Below, in pieces: positions 45,144 to 54,357 of a DNA stretch of 64,000 nt; position 1 is the stretch's first letter, and each line of letters begins with the position of its first letter. Under the pieces are notes generated by a model. It was not told the origin of the DNA. It did no database searches and was given only the letters and a program-made list of their open reading frames with translations. Both the position numbers and the translations under genes were made by a program. The stretch spans positions 186,001-250,000 of the forward strand of contig JBMNKZ010000002.1 of assembly GCA_050952465.1 (NCBI GenBank), written 5' to 3'. This DNA comes from DUPU01 sp050952465. Its GTDB lineage: Bacteria > Bacillota > Dehalobacteriia > Dehalobacteriales > Dehalobacteriaceae.

Positions 45144-46391
45144 TTAACCCCTTGCCAGTCGATTTAAGTAACGCTTTGTCTCCGTAACTGCAATTACCCT
45201 CCCTTCTTTTATCACATAACTACGATCCGGGCGCAATCTGATTGCATCCTTAATGCTGTGGCAATCTAAAACCACTAAATCTGCCCGGGCATTGTGTTTT
45301 AATCCATAATTATCTGCTTTTAGGATTTTTGCTGCATTATTAGTCATCATCTCAAAAACCTGTTCAATTTCCTTAGGCATGCTCATATGTGCCGCATGAG
45401 CCGTAACAAAGGCCACTTCTAACAGATCACCGTGTCCGAAAGGATAAAAGGTGTCTTTGACACAATCCTGTCCAAAGGATACATTTATTCCCCGCTCCAA
45501 TAGTTCTTTCACTCTGGTAATCCCTCGCCGTTTTGGTTGTTTATCAAGCCTGCCTTGGAGCATCAAATTTGTCACCGGGTTCGTAATCATGTGAATCCCA
45601 GCTGCTTTCACCTTATCCATTACGTATTCAGCATAAGCATCATCATATGCAGCAAGTGCACATGTATGGCCGGCTGTAACCCGACCTTCCCATCCCATTT
45701 CCATCGCCTTATCGGCAATCATTTCTAATGTCCTGGACTCGGGGTTATCTGTTTCATCCACATGCATATCAATATCCGCATTAAAAGCTTTGGCAATCTC
45801 AAAGACAATATCCACATGTTTTTTACTGGCTTCAGAAGAGTTTTCATTAGCCGGCATACCGCCAACCAAATCGGCTCCTTCTTCCATGGCTTCCCACATT
45901 AATTTTTCTGTTCCTGGATCCTTAATAATGCCTTCCTGAGGAAAGGCCACGATTTGAATATCCATAATATCAGAATAGAGTTTCCGCGCCTCTTGTACTC
46001 CTTTTAAAGGCATAAGCTTCCCGATGGAGTCCACATCCACATGTGATCTCATCCTGGTAGTCCCATTTTGGGCAGCCAATGAAATTACTTGCCCTGCCCG
46101 CTGGACGATATCATCAATAGTATAGGAAGCTTTCTTTTCCCAAGTAATTTCAATGGCTTCCGTTAAAGTGCCGCTTACATTCTCCCTCACCACGTCTACA
46201 ATCATAACTTTATCAAGATGTATATGAGGATCTACAAAGGCTGGGGTGACCAATCTTCCTTGCGCATCTATTTCTTGCTTCCCACGATTAGCAATGTAAG
46301 ATTCCAGTGCAATTATCTTACCGTCTCGAATGCCAATATCAGTTAGTTGTTCCGAGTCAGTTAATTTTGCCCTCCTAATTATTAAATCCAT
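45144..46391 (-). CDS. Cytosine deaminase-like amidohydrolase
   Basis: The product has 415 residues, a metal-dependent amidohydrolase close to CodA. The HxH-like FVDPHIHLDK, MRSHVDVD, FPQEGI, DMHVDETD, TAGHTCALAAYDDAYA and FGQDCVKDTFYPFGHGDLLE supply the expected metal and substrate residues; the last His-Asp pair of CodA (FGHDDV) reads FGQDCV here. Relatives deaminate cytosine, isoguanine or creatinine. The first gene of the island, it starts with AAAGGGGGGCAAAGATT-ATG, next to a permease. The His-to-Gln change near the catalytic Asp suggests a substrate other than cytosine. Confidence 0.85.
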   Translation of the reverse strand: MDLIIRRAKLTDSEQLTDIGIRDGKIIALESYIANRGKQEIDAQGRLVTPAFVDPHIHLDKVMIVDVVRENVSGTLTEAIEITWEKKASYTIDDIVQRAGQVISLAAQNGTTRMRSHVDVDSIGKLMPLKGVQEARKLYSDIMDIQIVAFPQEGIIKDPGTEKLMWEAMEEGADLVGGMPANENSSEASKKHVDIVFEIAKAFNADIDMHVDETDNPESRTLEMIADKAMEMGWEGRVTAGHTCALAAYDDAYAEYVMDKVKAAGIHMITNPVTNLMLQGRLDKQPKRRGITRVKELLERGINVSFGQDCVKDTFYPFGHGDLLEVAFVTAHAAHMSMPKEIEQVFEMMTNNAAKILKADNYGLKHNARADLVVLDCHSIKDAIRLRPDRSYVIKEGRVIAVTETKRYLNRLARG

Positions 46392-46617
46392 AATCTTTGC
46401 CCCCCTTTTTATAATTAAAGCCCTTTAAACTTGGTAAATATATAATGTTATTTTCTATTTTTTTAATTATTTGCCTTTGTGATTAGATTACAAAAAGCAG
46501 ACTGTCTTATATTTTTAAATCTCTATCCAAACCCTTTAATTTATTTGTAATATTAAGATATCTGATTTTTTCCGTTTATCAACATGTTACAAATGTCACA
46601 TGCATATCTAAATAAAA

Positions 46618-46648
46618 AACCTCGTCACTGAAATTCAGTAACGAGGTT
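46618..46648 (-). terminator. Terminator of the recO unit
   Basis: AACCTCGTCACTGAA pairs with TTCAGTAACGAGGTT, 15 bases after the recO stop, and runs into TTTTTTA on the minus strand. The 226 bases between it and the amidohydrolase start are AT-rich with no gene and presumably hold the island promoter. Confidence 0.85.
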
Positions 46649-46662
46649 ATATTCTATAATTA

Positions 46663-47409
46663 TTAATTTATCAAACTTTTTAAAACTTTTTTTGCTTTAA
46701 CTGCTCTATCTAAATGATATTCTAAATAATTTTCCAAGGATTTTTCCAACTCTATCCTCTGTGCTTGGGAAATCTTTAGGCGAAAAACCTGCCTGGGATC
46801 CATAGCCAGTAGCTTTTGCATGACTAAAATCGTTCCTGAAGAAATACTGCCTTTCCTTCCTCTTTCAGCACAACAATTCTCGCATACAATACCTCCCGCC
46901 TTCGGGTCAAGGAAAAAAGCCCCTGATCCCAACGTCTGCTGGCAAATCATGCACCTGGACAAGGATGGCTGATAACCTAATAAATAAAGCAGCCGGATTT
47001 CAAACATCCGGCACACTATTTCTGGATCATCACCTAATAAAAGTCCCAAAGAGAGGAGAATGGTAAGAAATAGTCTCTCATTAGGTTCACGCTCCGGCAC
47101 AGCAATTTCCAACAATTCAACAAGGTAAGAAGCATAGACCATTCTGTCCAGGTCTTCCTGTAAACTACCATAAGGATCAATATTTTCTGATTGCGAAATA
47201 ATATCCAGGGAACGTCCCCGATAAAGAAGCAGCCGGGTATGAGCAAACATCTGAACCCCTCCCCGGAGACGGCTCGCCGGCTTACGCACGCCTTTGGCAA
47301 TGGCCTGAATCTTACCATATTCCTTAGTATAGAGAGTCAAAATTTTATCCGCCTCACCAAAATCCCGGGCCCTAATAATAATTGCATCAGCAGAATATAA
47401 TTTACTCAT
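46663..47409 (-). CDS. recO: DNA repair protein RecO
   Basis: The product has 248 residues: an N-terminal OB fold (YSADAIIIRARDFGEADKILTL), a helical middle and a zinc-binding segment CMICQQTLGS...CENC. RecO helps load RecA onto SSB-coated DNA with RecR. The length and motifs are standard. In many Firmicutes it lies between era and glyQ; here the glyQ side is taken over by the 17-kb catabolic island. A terminator follows immediately. Confidence 0.92.
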   Translation of the reverse strand: MSKLYSADAIIIRARDFGEADKILTLYTKEYGKIQAIAKGVRKPASRLRGGVQMFAHTRLLLYRGRSLDIISQSENIDPYGSLQEDLDRMVYASYLVELLEIAVPEREPNERLFLTILLSLGLLLGDDPEIVCRMFEIRLLYLLGYQPSLSRCMICQQTLGSGAFFLDPKAGGIVCENCCAERGRKGSISSGTILVMQKLLAMDPRQVFRLKISQAQRIELEKSLENYLEYHLDRAVKAKKVLKSLIN

Positions 47410-47425
47410 AAAAATCCCTTCATTT

Positions 47426-48782
47426 TTATGTTAACTGACTGATAAATATTGACGCCAGTCCGGTATAAATTAAGAGTCCTGTAATATCAATGGATGTGCT
47501 GATAAAAGGAGCTGAAGCTACTGCCGGATCAATGCCCAGTCGCTTAAACACCATAGGCACAAAAGTCCCCATCGTGGCTGCGGTAATCATGTTGCCTAAA
47601 AGAGCACCCCCCAACCACCAAGCCAAGTAATAGGCTTTTTTGCCAGAAAAAAGCCACCAAGGTAACTATTAATCCGCAGATTAATCCTACTGCCATACCT
47701 ACCATGGCTTCCCGCCCTACCGTAATAAACAGTTTCTTCGCATCTACCTGACCGGTGGCTAAACCACGTACAGTCAAGGTGGATGATTGGGTACCTACAT
47801 TTCCTCCCATGCCGGTGAGAAGGGGAATAAAATAAGCAAGAGCAACCACAGCTTGCAATTCTGATTCCAAACCTCGGATTATTCTTCCTGCTAATAATCC
47901 CCCGGCTAAGGTTATCAATAGCCAAGGCAGCCGGGAGCGCAAGGAATTCATGATGCGGGCAGACAGATTTACCTCTAAATCGATTTCTGCCGTACCGGCT
48001 AAACGAAAAATATCTTCTGTTGCTTCTTCATGAATTACATCGATGACATCGTCTACCGTAACAATTCCCATAAGGCAATTATCATCATCAACCACCGGTA
48101 TCGCCAAAAAATCGTATTTGGTCACGATGGCTGCCACTTCCTCCTGGTCCATATTCACATTTACGCTTTTAACCTTATGGTGCATAATATTTTCAACAAT
48201 TGTGCCGGGATTAGCTACTATCAGTTCCCGTAAAGAAATTACTCCCACCAGCTGATTCTTTTCATTAACCACATATACATAATAAACCGTTTCCGCATCA
48301 GGGGCAATTTCTCTCAATACCTCAATCGCCCGTTCAGCGGTAATATTTTTTAAGATTGCCACGTATTCCGTGGTCATAATCCCACCAGCGGTATCTGCCT
48401 GGTATTCCAGAAGCTCCCGCACTTCTACGGCATCTTCCCTTTCCATCAAATTTAGGATTTTATCCTTTTCATGAACAGGAAGTTCTGCCAAAAGATCGGC
48501 CACATCATCAGAATACATTTCGTCAATAATGGCAGAGGTTTTTTCCGCACCCATGCTCCTAAGCACTTGAGCAGCTAATTCAGGGTCAATCTGGTTTAAT
48601 ACCTCGCCGGCTACATCCCCAGTCAAAAGGTTAAGAACGGGAACAATTTCGTCAGGCTTAAAATCCTCAACAAATTCGGCAATATCCGCAGGTTGAAATT
48701 CTTGCAGAAGTTTTCTTGCCTCGTCATGTCTGTTTTCTAAAATATGCTTTCTTAAGATCTGATAAACTTCTACTGTCTGCAT
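47426..48782 (-). pseudogene. mgtE: Mg2+ transporter MgtE, one-base frameshift in a homopolymer
   Basis: The protein has an N-terminal MgtE domain (DIAEFVEDFKPDEIVPVLNL), two CBS motifs (about residues 130-250), and a membrane domain (LPWLLITLAGGLLAGRIIRG). After LLGLVVGG the frame breaks at a run of six C (47607-47612, six G on the coding strand) and resumes with GGALLGNMITAATMGTFVPM to the end. Five G would give a normal 451-residue channel. The extra base is either a sequence error, a real mutation or a slippage site. MgtE is a Mg2+ channel gated by its own CBS domains. Confidence 0.85.
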
Positions 48783-48909
48783 GACAAAATAGACTCCTTT
48801 CTACCAGGAGCCTCTCCTAACGGACAGATCTCCCGGCATATATTTATTTGTGCATCTACTTCCAGGGTCACCGTCCATTAATTGATCCCACCTCCTAGTA
48901 GTTGGTAAG
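48783..48909 (-). promoter_or_regulatory. mgtE leader with an M-box-like core
   Basis: On the minus strand CGTTAGGAGAGGCTCCT (48822-48806) resembles the GTTAGGTGAGGCTCCT core of the M-box Mg2+ riboswitch, directly before mgtE. The remaining M-box elements are not recognised in order, so only a partial similarity is claimed. Confidence 0.3.
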
Positions 48910-49809
48910 TTAAAGATTTCTTTTATCAAAGCCAAAATTTCTTAAAGCCACATCTCTATTACGCCAGTCTTTTTGTACTTTTACCCATAATTCTAAATAT
49001 ATTTTGGTGCCTAATAGATTCTCTATATCACTTCGCGCCAGTTTTCCTATTTCTTTTAGCATGGCACCTCTTTTGCCGATAATAATTCCTTTTTGAGATT
49101 CCCGTTCCACATAAATAGACGCTCCCACATAAATCATATTTTCGGTTCTTTCCTTAAAATCAGTAACTTCTACTGCTATAGAATGGGGAATCTCATCTCT
49201 CGTTAAGACGAGAACCTTTTCTCGGATTAATTCAGCGACAATTGCTTTTTCCGGCTGATCCGTTACCATATCCTCAGGATAAAACTGGGGCCCTGACGGC
49301 AAATATTTTTCTAAAACAGACAATAAATAATCTACATTATCCCTTTTTAGAGCAGAAACAGGAACGATCTCAGAAAAACTAAACCTATTCTGATATTTAT
49401 TGATTACCTGCAATACCTGCTCTCGAGGAATTAAATCAATTTTATTAATAATTAGAAAAACAGGGGTACTTACTTTTTCCAGTTGTTTAATGATATACTC
49501 TTCTCCTGCCCCGAATTCTTTAGTGGCATCCACCAGGTAAAGAATGATGTCAACCTCATTCAAGGTTCGCTCTGCAACCGTAACCATATATTCCCCCAAC
49601 TTATGCTGGGGTTTGTGCATTCCCGGTGTATCTATAAAAACTATTTGACAGTTTTCCTTAGTATAAAAACCTTGAATTTTATTTCTCGTGGTTTGAGGTT
49701 TATCCGACATAATGGCAATTTTTTGACCAAGAATGGAATTTAAAAGTGTCGATTTCCCTACATTAGGCCGGCCAATAATAGTGGCAAATCCTGATTTATA
49801 GTCAGTCAT
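48910..49809 (-). CDS. era: GTPase Era
   Basis: The product has 299 residues. GTPase motifs are GRPNVGKST (G1), DTPGMH (G3) and NKIDL (G4); a C-terminal KH domain (GIIIGKRGAMLKEIGKLARS) binds the 3' end of 16S rRNA during small-subunit assembly. The start overlaps the cdd stop by eight bases. The order cdd-era fits the usual Firmicutes block. Confidence 0.97.
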   Translation of the reverse strand: MTDYKSGFATIIGRPNVGKSTLLNSILGQKIAIMSDKPQTTRNKIQGFYTKENCQIVFIDTPGMHKPQHKLGEYMVTVAERTLNEVDIILYLVDATKEFGAGEEYIIKQLEKVSTPVFLIINKIDLIPREQVLQVINKYQNRFSFSEIVPVSALKRDNVDYLLSVLEKYLPSGPQFYPEDMVTDQPEKAIVAELIREKVLVLTRDEIPHSIAVEVTDFKERTENMIYVGASIYVERESQKGIIIGKRGAMLKEIGKLARSDIENLLGTKIYLELWVKVQKDWRNRDVALRNFGFDKRNL

Positions 49810-50221
49810 TTTTTCCTCCCTTTGGTTTTCCCAAGGATTCCTCGTGAAAGAAGCAAGGTAACAAATTGGAAACCTTCTCTATCATGTACTCATCATTAAT
49901 ATTTCCCATGATAATTTTCATATCCGGATTGAATTCTATTAAAACTTGACGACAGGCCCCACAGGGAAAGGTAAATTTTTCAGAATCCGAAGTAACGGCC
50001 AGGGCGACAAAATCTCTGTAACCGGCGGCTACAGCGGAAAAAACTGCTGTCCGCTCCGCACAATTAGTCAGACTAAAAGATACATTTTCCACATTACAGC
50101 CGCTAAAAATTTTTCCTTCTTTCGTAATTAGAGCTGCTCCCACCCGAAAACCGGAATAGGGAGCATAAGCATTTTCCTTAGCCTTTTTGGCTAAAGCTAT
50201 CAGTTCTCTCTCTTCCATCAT
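49802..50221 (-). CDS. cdd: Cytidine deaminase
   Basis: The product has 139 residues. Zinc and catalytic motifs are CAERTAVFSAVAAG (Cys and the catalytic Glu) and PCGACRQVLIEF (two Cys). YAPYSGFRVGAAL marks the substrate site. It converts cytidine or deoxycytidine to the uridine form with ammonia release. It is a tetrameric-type short form and overlaps era. Confidence 0.95.
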   Translation of the reverse strand: MMEERELIALAKKAKENAYAPYSGFRVGAALITKEGKIFSGCNVENVSFSLTNCAERTAVFSAVAAGYRDFVALAVTSDSEKFTFPCGACRQVLIEFNPDMKIIMGNINDEYMIEKVSNLLPCFFHEESLGKPKGGKND

Positions 50222-50241
50222 TTCACACCTTACACACCCTA

Positions 50242-51267
50242 TTAATATTCTACCTTGTCGCTCTTTGATACGATTTCAATCCAGGTCTGCCCTGGCTTTA
50301 ACTGAAATTCTTTCCCGTCTAAATCTAAGTAATTAGTCTGTTTTCCTTCATCCTTAACCCAGCGGCCCTCTAGACCTTTGCCGTCGGAAAACAGCCAAGC
50401 TCTACCTTCTCCCACTAACTTTATTTCCAGGCGCCCTTCGTCATCGAATGCATGAACAGTGGTTTCCTGAACAATTATATTGGCGGCTGTCAATTGTTCT
50501 TCTGTTTCTTGATCAATATGGGGCTTATCCGAAAGAAATCTTTGATAAAGCCCGGTTTGGCTGTCATGTTTATAAACCACCCGCATATAAGGATAGTTTA
50601 CCGTAACCTCGAGTGCTTCTTCCCCCTTTGGCACCTCATCCTCTGCTAAGAATGAAAAACCTTTTATATCTTTCTTTTCATCCCAACCCCTTCTTTCAAT
50701 TTCCTGCCATAGATTCTCGCTGCTGCTATAAAGATTATGGGGGGCTTTACGTTTTTTGTCCCGCCAAAAACCTCGAGGGTTGAACATTTCATTAATATGA
50801 TCCACATCTTCATTTTTGAAATAAATCTGTGCCTGGGGGCTTTCCCCCGCATGGATATACACCCCGTACCACTCTTGTGCTAATTGGGCTAAATAAGGGC
50901 GGGCACTTCTAATCGGCCCAATTTTCTCCGCCCGGCCGTGAAAATACAGGGCTAGAAACCGGGTAATTCCCCCCTCGGCAGGTAACTCATAGATTAAGTC
51001 TGCCGCATTTAATCCTGACTGAGGCCGGGCTTTAGCTAAATTATCAATGGTCACCACCACCGGACGAAGAGGTAATTCTTTTAAAGGTGTCCCGTCAATA
51101 GGACATATAAAAGGCAAAATCTCCTCGTTTCCTTCTTCCTCTGTCAATTCTTCCCTTACATCCCCAGATACAGGTACCTGTTTCTCTAGAGGCTTCCAAA
51201 GAAAAACACCAAAAGCGATAATGATAATTAATATGAAAATAACGACGTAGTGAACATGAGACTTCAC
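50242..51267 (-). CDS. DUF3048 (YerB-like) extracytoplasmic protein
   Basis: The product has 341 residues, with an N-terminal membrane anchor (VVIFILIIIIAFGVFLW) and no lipobox cysteine. RPVVVTIDNLAKARPQSGLN and GITRFLALYFHGRAEKIGPI, then RSARPYL, are characteristic of YerB/DUF3048. It is probably exposed outside the cell. The role is unknown, though relatives are linked to the envelope in Bacillus. It lies between dgkA and cdd with short gaps, as an extra member of the conserved block. Confidence 0.85.
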   Translation of the reverse strand: MKSHVHYVVIFILIIIIAFGVFLWKPLEKQVPVSGDVREELTEEEGNEEILPFICPIDGTPLKELPLRPVVVTIDNLAKARPQSGLNAADLIYELPAEGGITRFLALYFHGRAEKIGPIRSARPYLAQLAQEWYGVYIHAGESPQAQIYFKNEDVDHINEMFNPRGFWRDKKRKAPHNLYSSSENLWQEIERRGWDEKKDIKGFSFLAEDEVPKGEEALEVTVNYPYMRVVYKHDSQTGLYQRFLSDKPHIDQETEEQLTAANIIVQETTVHAFDDEGRLEIKLVGEGRAWLFSDGKGLEGRWVKDEGKQTNYLDLDGKEFQLKPGQTWIEIVSKSDKVEY

Positions 51268-51268
51268 G

Positions 51269-51646
51269 CTATTCCCCCCAAATTAAAGCCCAGACCTTCG
51301 GCCCAAAAATTATTCCTCCAATAATTACTGCACCAAGGCTTGCTAAAAGTACCGCACCGGCAGCCACATCTTTGGAGATTTTCGCCAGAGGAAGATATTC
51401 TTCCGTATACATATCAACAACAGTCTCTACAGCGGTATTAATAATTTCCAATGTAATCACAAGGACAATTGTCAAGACCAAAATCAAAAATTCCGCTTGA
51501 GAAACGTGAAAAAGGCCGGCGGCAATGAATGTCCCCAAGGCAAACATTATATGTATTCTGATATTTCTCTGAGTGCGTACAGAATAAATAATGCCATTTA
51601 CGGCAAACCCTAGGCACTCCCAAAAGTTCCTTGCCTTTTTAATCAT
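51269..51646 (-). CDS. dgkA: Diacylglycerol/undecaprenol kinase
   Basis: The product has 125 residues, an integral membrane kinase with three helices. The signature EIINTAVETVVD and the following AKISKDVAAGAVLLASLGAV carry the acidic catalytic residues. In Gram-positive bacteria this enzyme phosphorylates undecaprenol for cell-wall lipid carrier supply. It sits between ybeY and the DUF3048 gene, with a one-base gap to the latter. Confidence 0.92.
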   Translation of the reverse strand: MIKKARNFWECLGFAVNGIIYSVRTQRNIRIHIMFALGTFIAAGLFHVSQAEFLILVLTIVLVITLEIINTAVETVVDMYTEEYLPLAKISKDVAAGAVLLASLGAVIIGGIIFGPKVWALIWGE

Positions 51647-51659
51647 CCTTAACCTTACC

Positions 51660-52136
51660 TTATCTGGATAACCCTAATTGTGAGAGTATTTTCTCTTCCC
51701 GTTCTCGCATATCCTTAGTATCAGATTCCGTGAGATGATCGTACCCTAGAAGATGAAGCATACCATGCACCGTAAGAAAACCTACTTCCCTCTCTAGGGA
51801 ATGGCCATACTCTTCGGCCTGTCTTTGGGCTGTCTCCAAGGAGATTACAATATCCCCTAAAATATTATTATCTTGCAATACCAGAAACTCCGGCACCTCA
51901 TCCCCTGACATTTCGTCCTCCATGGCAAAGGATAAAACATCGGTAGGCTGATTAATACCCCGATAAGTATAGTTTAAGTCCTGAATTGCTGCATCATCTA
52001 CCAGCAGGAGACTTATTTCCGGTTCCTTCTCCAATTGTTCCTCTTCAATTACCTTAGCTGTCACTTGAAAAAGAAGTTTTTCCATCTCCGGTGTAATTGC
52101 CACTTTGTCCTGCTGGTTCTTTAATAGCAGTTCCAC
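51660..52136 (-). CDS. ybeY: Endoribonuclease YbeY
   Basis: The product has 158 residues, with the zinc motif HGMLHLLGYDH (HxxxHxxxxDH) near the C-terminus and YRGINQPTDVLSFAM before it. It acts in rRNA 3'-end processing and ribosome quality control. The GTG start has AAGGGGAACTCAAA upstream and lies 83 bases inside the preceding yqfF gene, an unusually long overlap. A downstream start would leave out conserved N-terminal sequence. Confidence 0.93.
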   Translation of the reverse strand: MELLLKNQQDKVAITPEMEKLLFQVTAKVIEEEQLEKEPEISLLLVDDAAIQDLNYTYRGINQPTDVLSFAMEDEMSGDEVPEFLVLQDNNILGDIVISLETAQRQAEEYGHSLEREVGFLTVHGMLHLLGYDHLTESDTKDMREREEKILSQLGLSR

Positions 52137-54336
52137 TTTGAGTTCCCCTTTCTGTTTCCTTCAAACTTTGGTCAGGAACCTCCACTTTCTTTATATTCTT
52201 AGGCTTTCCCTTTTCCATTTCCTTAGTAACCTGATCGGGATATTCTATTCTGCTATGAAAGATTCCGTTCAAGACCCGCACAAAAGATTGGTTAATTATA
52301 TCAATATCCTTAAAGGTCAAATCACATTCATTTAATTGGCCGTCTTCCAGCTTGGCCTTAATAATTTCCCGCACTTTAGCTTCTAAAATTCCCTTAGTAG
52401 GTTTCTCCAGTACTTGGACTGCCGCCTGAACACTATCCGCCAGCATAATGATGGCAGTTTCTCGGTTTTGGGGCTTCGGGGCCTGATAACGAAAATCCGA
52501 TTCCAGGATATTCTCCGACTTATCCCCTTCCTTAGCTTTATGATAGAAGTAGGAAACCAGGCAAGTCCCATGATGTTGTTCGATAATATCGCGGATGACC
52601 CGGGGAAATTTATATTCCTTGGCTAATTCCACCCCATCTTTGATATGGGAAGTAATAATCAAGGTACTTAATGTGGGCGTAATTTTATCATGGGGATTCT
52701 CCATGGCCGGTTGGTTCTCAATAAAAAAATACGGCCTTTTAATCTTACCAATATCATGAAAATATGAGCCGACCCGTACCAACAAAGAATCAGCCCCAAT
52801 GGCATCAGCCGCAGCTTCCGCCAGATTTCCCACTAAAATGCTATGATGATAGGTTCCGGGGGCTTCTACCATCAGCCTTTTTAAAAGAGGGTGGCTGGGA
52901 TTGGACAATTCCAGTAGTTTTACGGGAGTGGTGATACCAAAGGCAGTTTCCAAAAAGGGCAGTGTACCAATGGTCAAGACTGATGCCAAAACTCCGTTAA
53001 TGATACCCATTGACGCCCCAATTCCAATTAAAGATAGAGGTTGATTCCAAATTAAACCTAAAACAACAATTGTTAAAGCACTGGCTAACCCAATATCCAC
53101 ACTACAGCGGACTAAATGGGATCTCTGGCTCAGCTTGGCCACCCGATAAACACCCACCAGACCACTGATAATGGCGACCGTCACATAAACCACCTGGCCG
53201 TTGGTAATAACCCCCATAAGTAACCCCAGAACCACAGTAATTAGCACTGCCGTCCGGGTATCCATCAAAATTGCCATGAGCATGGAACAGGCTGCCACAG
53301 GGATGGCGTAGCCCAACTGAGCAGCTATCTCCGGCTTGTCAGAAATTTGAATAGCGGTAATTATCTTTGCTATTACTAAAGAAACATTAATCAAAAGCCC
53401 CAAGAGAACAATGTTGGATTCCCTCTTATGAAAACGGGACTTATAACCCTTCAAATAAATTATAACCAGTCCATAAATAATAGCCACAAAACCAAACAGG
53501 CCAATAAAAGTTAAAACCGGTGTGCTGGTACGCTGCAGCCCTAAAAACTGTAATGCTTCAATTTGTTCCGGGGTAACAACGGTTCCCTTTTCTACGATTT
53601 TTTCTCCCGGCCGAACTTTGACCTGTACCGGTTTAACTCGAGCCAACCGATTTTCTACTTCTTGAGCTGTGGCGACCGGGTCATAGATCCTATTTGGCTC
53701 AAATTTTAACTGTTCCACAACACCTTTTAAAAAATCCTTTAAAGGAGCTGCGATTTCCAGAGTCTCAATATTCGCTAATATTTCCTGATTCACGGTGTCC
53801 AGTTCTTCTTCCAGTACACCTTCTTCCATATTGCCCTTGACGATGCTTATTAATTTGTCTTCCAACATCATCATGGTACCCGCGTCCGCATTAAGCAATA
53901 GTTCCGTAGTATTTGCCGGTAGTGGTTCTACAAAAAGAGCATTAATCTTTTCCTTCTTTTGCTCCGGCTCCAGCTCATCATCCTGTTGGATCGGTGTTAA
54001 AGCGGTAAAAACATTCTTAATCGCCGATTCCAAATTAGCCACAACCTGAGAATTAACCTGATAGATGGGAGCTACACCTTGGGCAGCGAATCTCCTTGAC
54101 TCCCCTGTTTTTAACTCACTGGTATAAGTAACAGTAGCACCACGATAAAAAACATCCTTTTGAGCAATTTCTCCTGCTTCCAAAGTTACTTGATCCGGTA
54201 TAAAGTTGGTTGACAATATTATGAAACTGAGCAGAAAAAAGATAACCCACCAAAGGACACGGCGGGTAGTATTATTCCGAAACAGTCTCATCAGCGGAAA
54301 CTGAACATAAAGTTCTGATAATTTACCCTTGGTCAT
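52054..54336 (-). CDS. 7TM-HD phosphodiesterase (PgpH/YqfF family)
   Basis: The product has 760 residues. An N-terminal helix is followed by an extracellular 7TMR-HDED domain (about 60-285), seven membrane helices (290-500) and a cytoplasmic HD domain (HHSILVGNLAEAAADAIGAD, then VRVGSYFHDIGKIKRPYFFI), with a polar C-terminal tail. In Listeria PgpH, the family model, it degrades cyclic di-AMP. The gene is in its standard place between phoH and ybeY. The tail (from about residue 735) overlaps ybeY and is low in complexity. Confidence 0.92.
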   Translation of the reverse strand: MTKGKLSELYVQFPLMRLFRNNTTRRVLWWVIFFLLSFIILSTNFIPDQVTLEAGEIAQKDVFYRGATVTYTSELKTGESRRFAAQGVAPIYQVNSQVVANLESAIKNVFTALTPIQQDDELEPEQKKEKINALFVEPLPANTTELLLNADAGTMMMLEDKLISIVKGNMEEGVLEEELDTVNQEILANIETLEIAAPLKDFLKGVVEQLKFEPNRIYDPVATAQEVENRLARVKPVQVKVRPGEKIVEKGTVVTPEQIEALQFLGLQRTSTPVLTFIGLFGFVAIIYGLVIIYLKGYKSRFHKRESNIVLLGLLINVSLVIAKIITAIQISDKPEIAAQLGYAIPVAACSMLMAILMDTRTAVLITVVLGLLMGVITNGQVVYVTVAIISGLVGVYRVAKLSQRSHLVRCSVDIGLASALTIVVLGLIWNQPLSLIGIGASMGIINGVLASVLTIGTLPFLETAFGITTPVKLLELSNPSHPLLKRLMVEAPGTYHHSILVGNLAEAAADAIGADSLLVRVGSYFHDIGKIKRPYFFIENQPAMENPHDKITPTLSTLIITSHIKDGVELAKEYKFPRVIRDIIEQHHGTCLVSYFYHKAKEGDKSENILESDFRYQAPKPQNRETAIIMLADSVQAAVQVLEKPTKGILEAKVREIIKAKLEDGQLNECDLTFKDIDIINQSFVRVLNGIFHSRIEYPDQVTKEMEKGKPKNIKKVEVPDQSLKETERGTQSGTAIKEPAGQSGNYTGDGKTSFSSDS

Positions 54337-54357
54337 CTCATATTCACTCCTTAGGAG

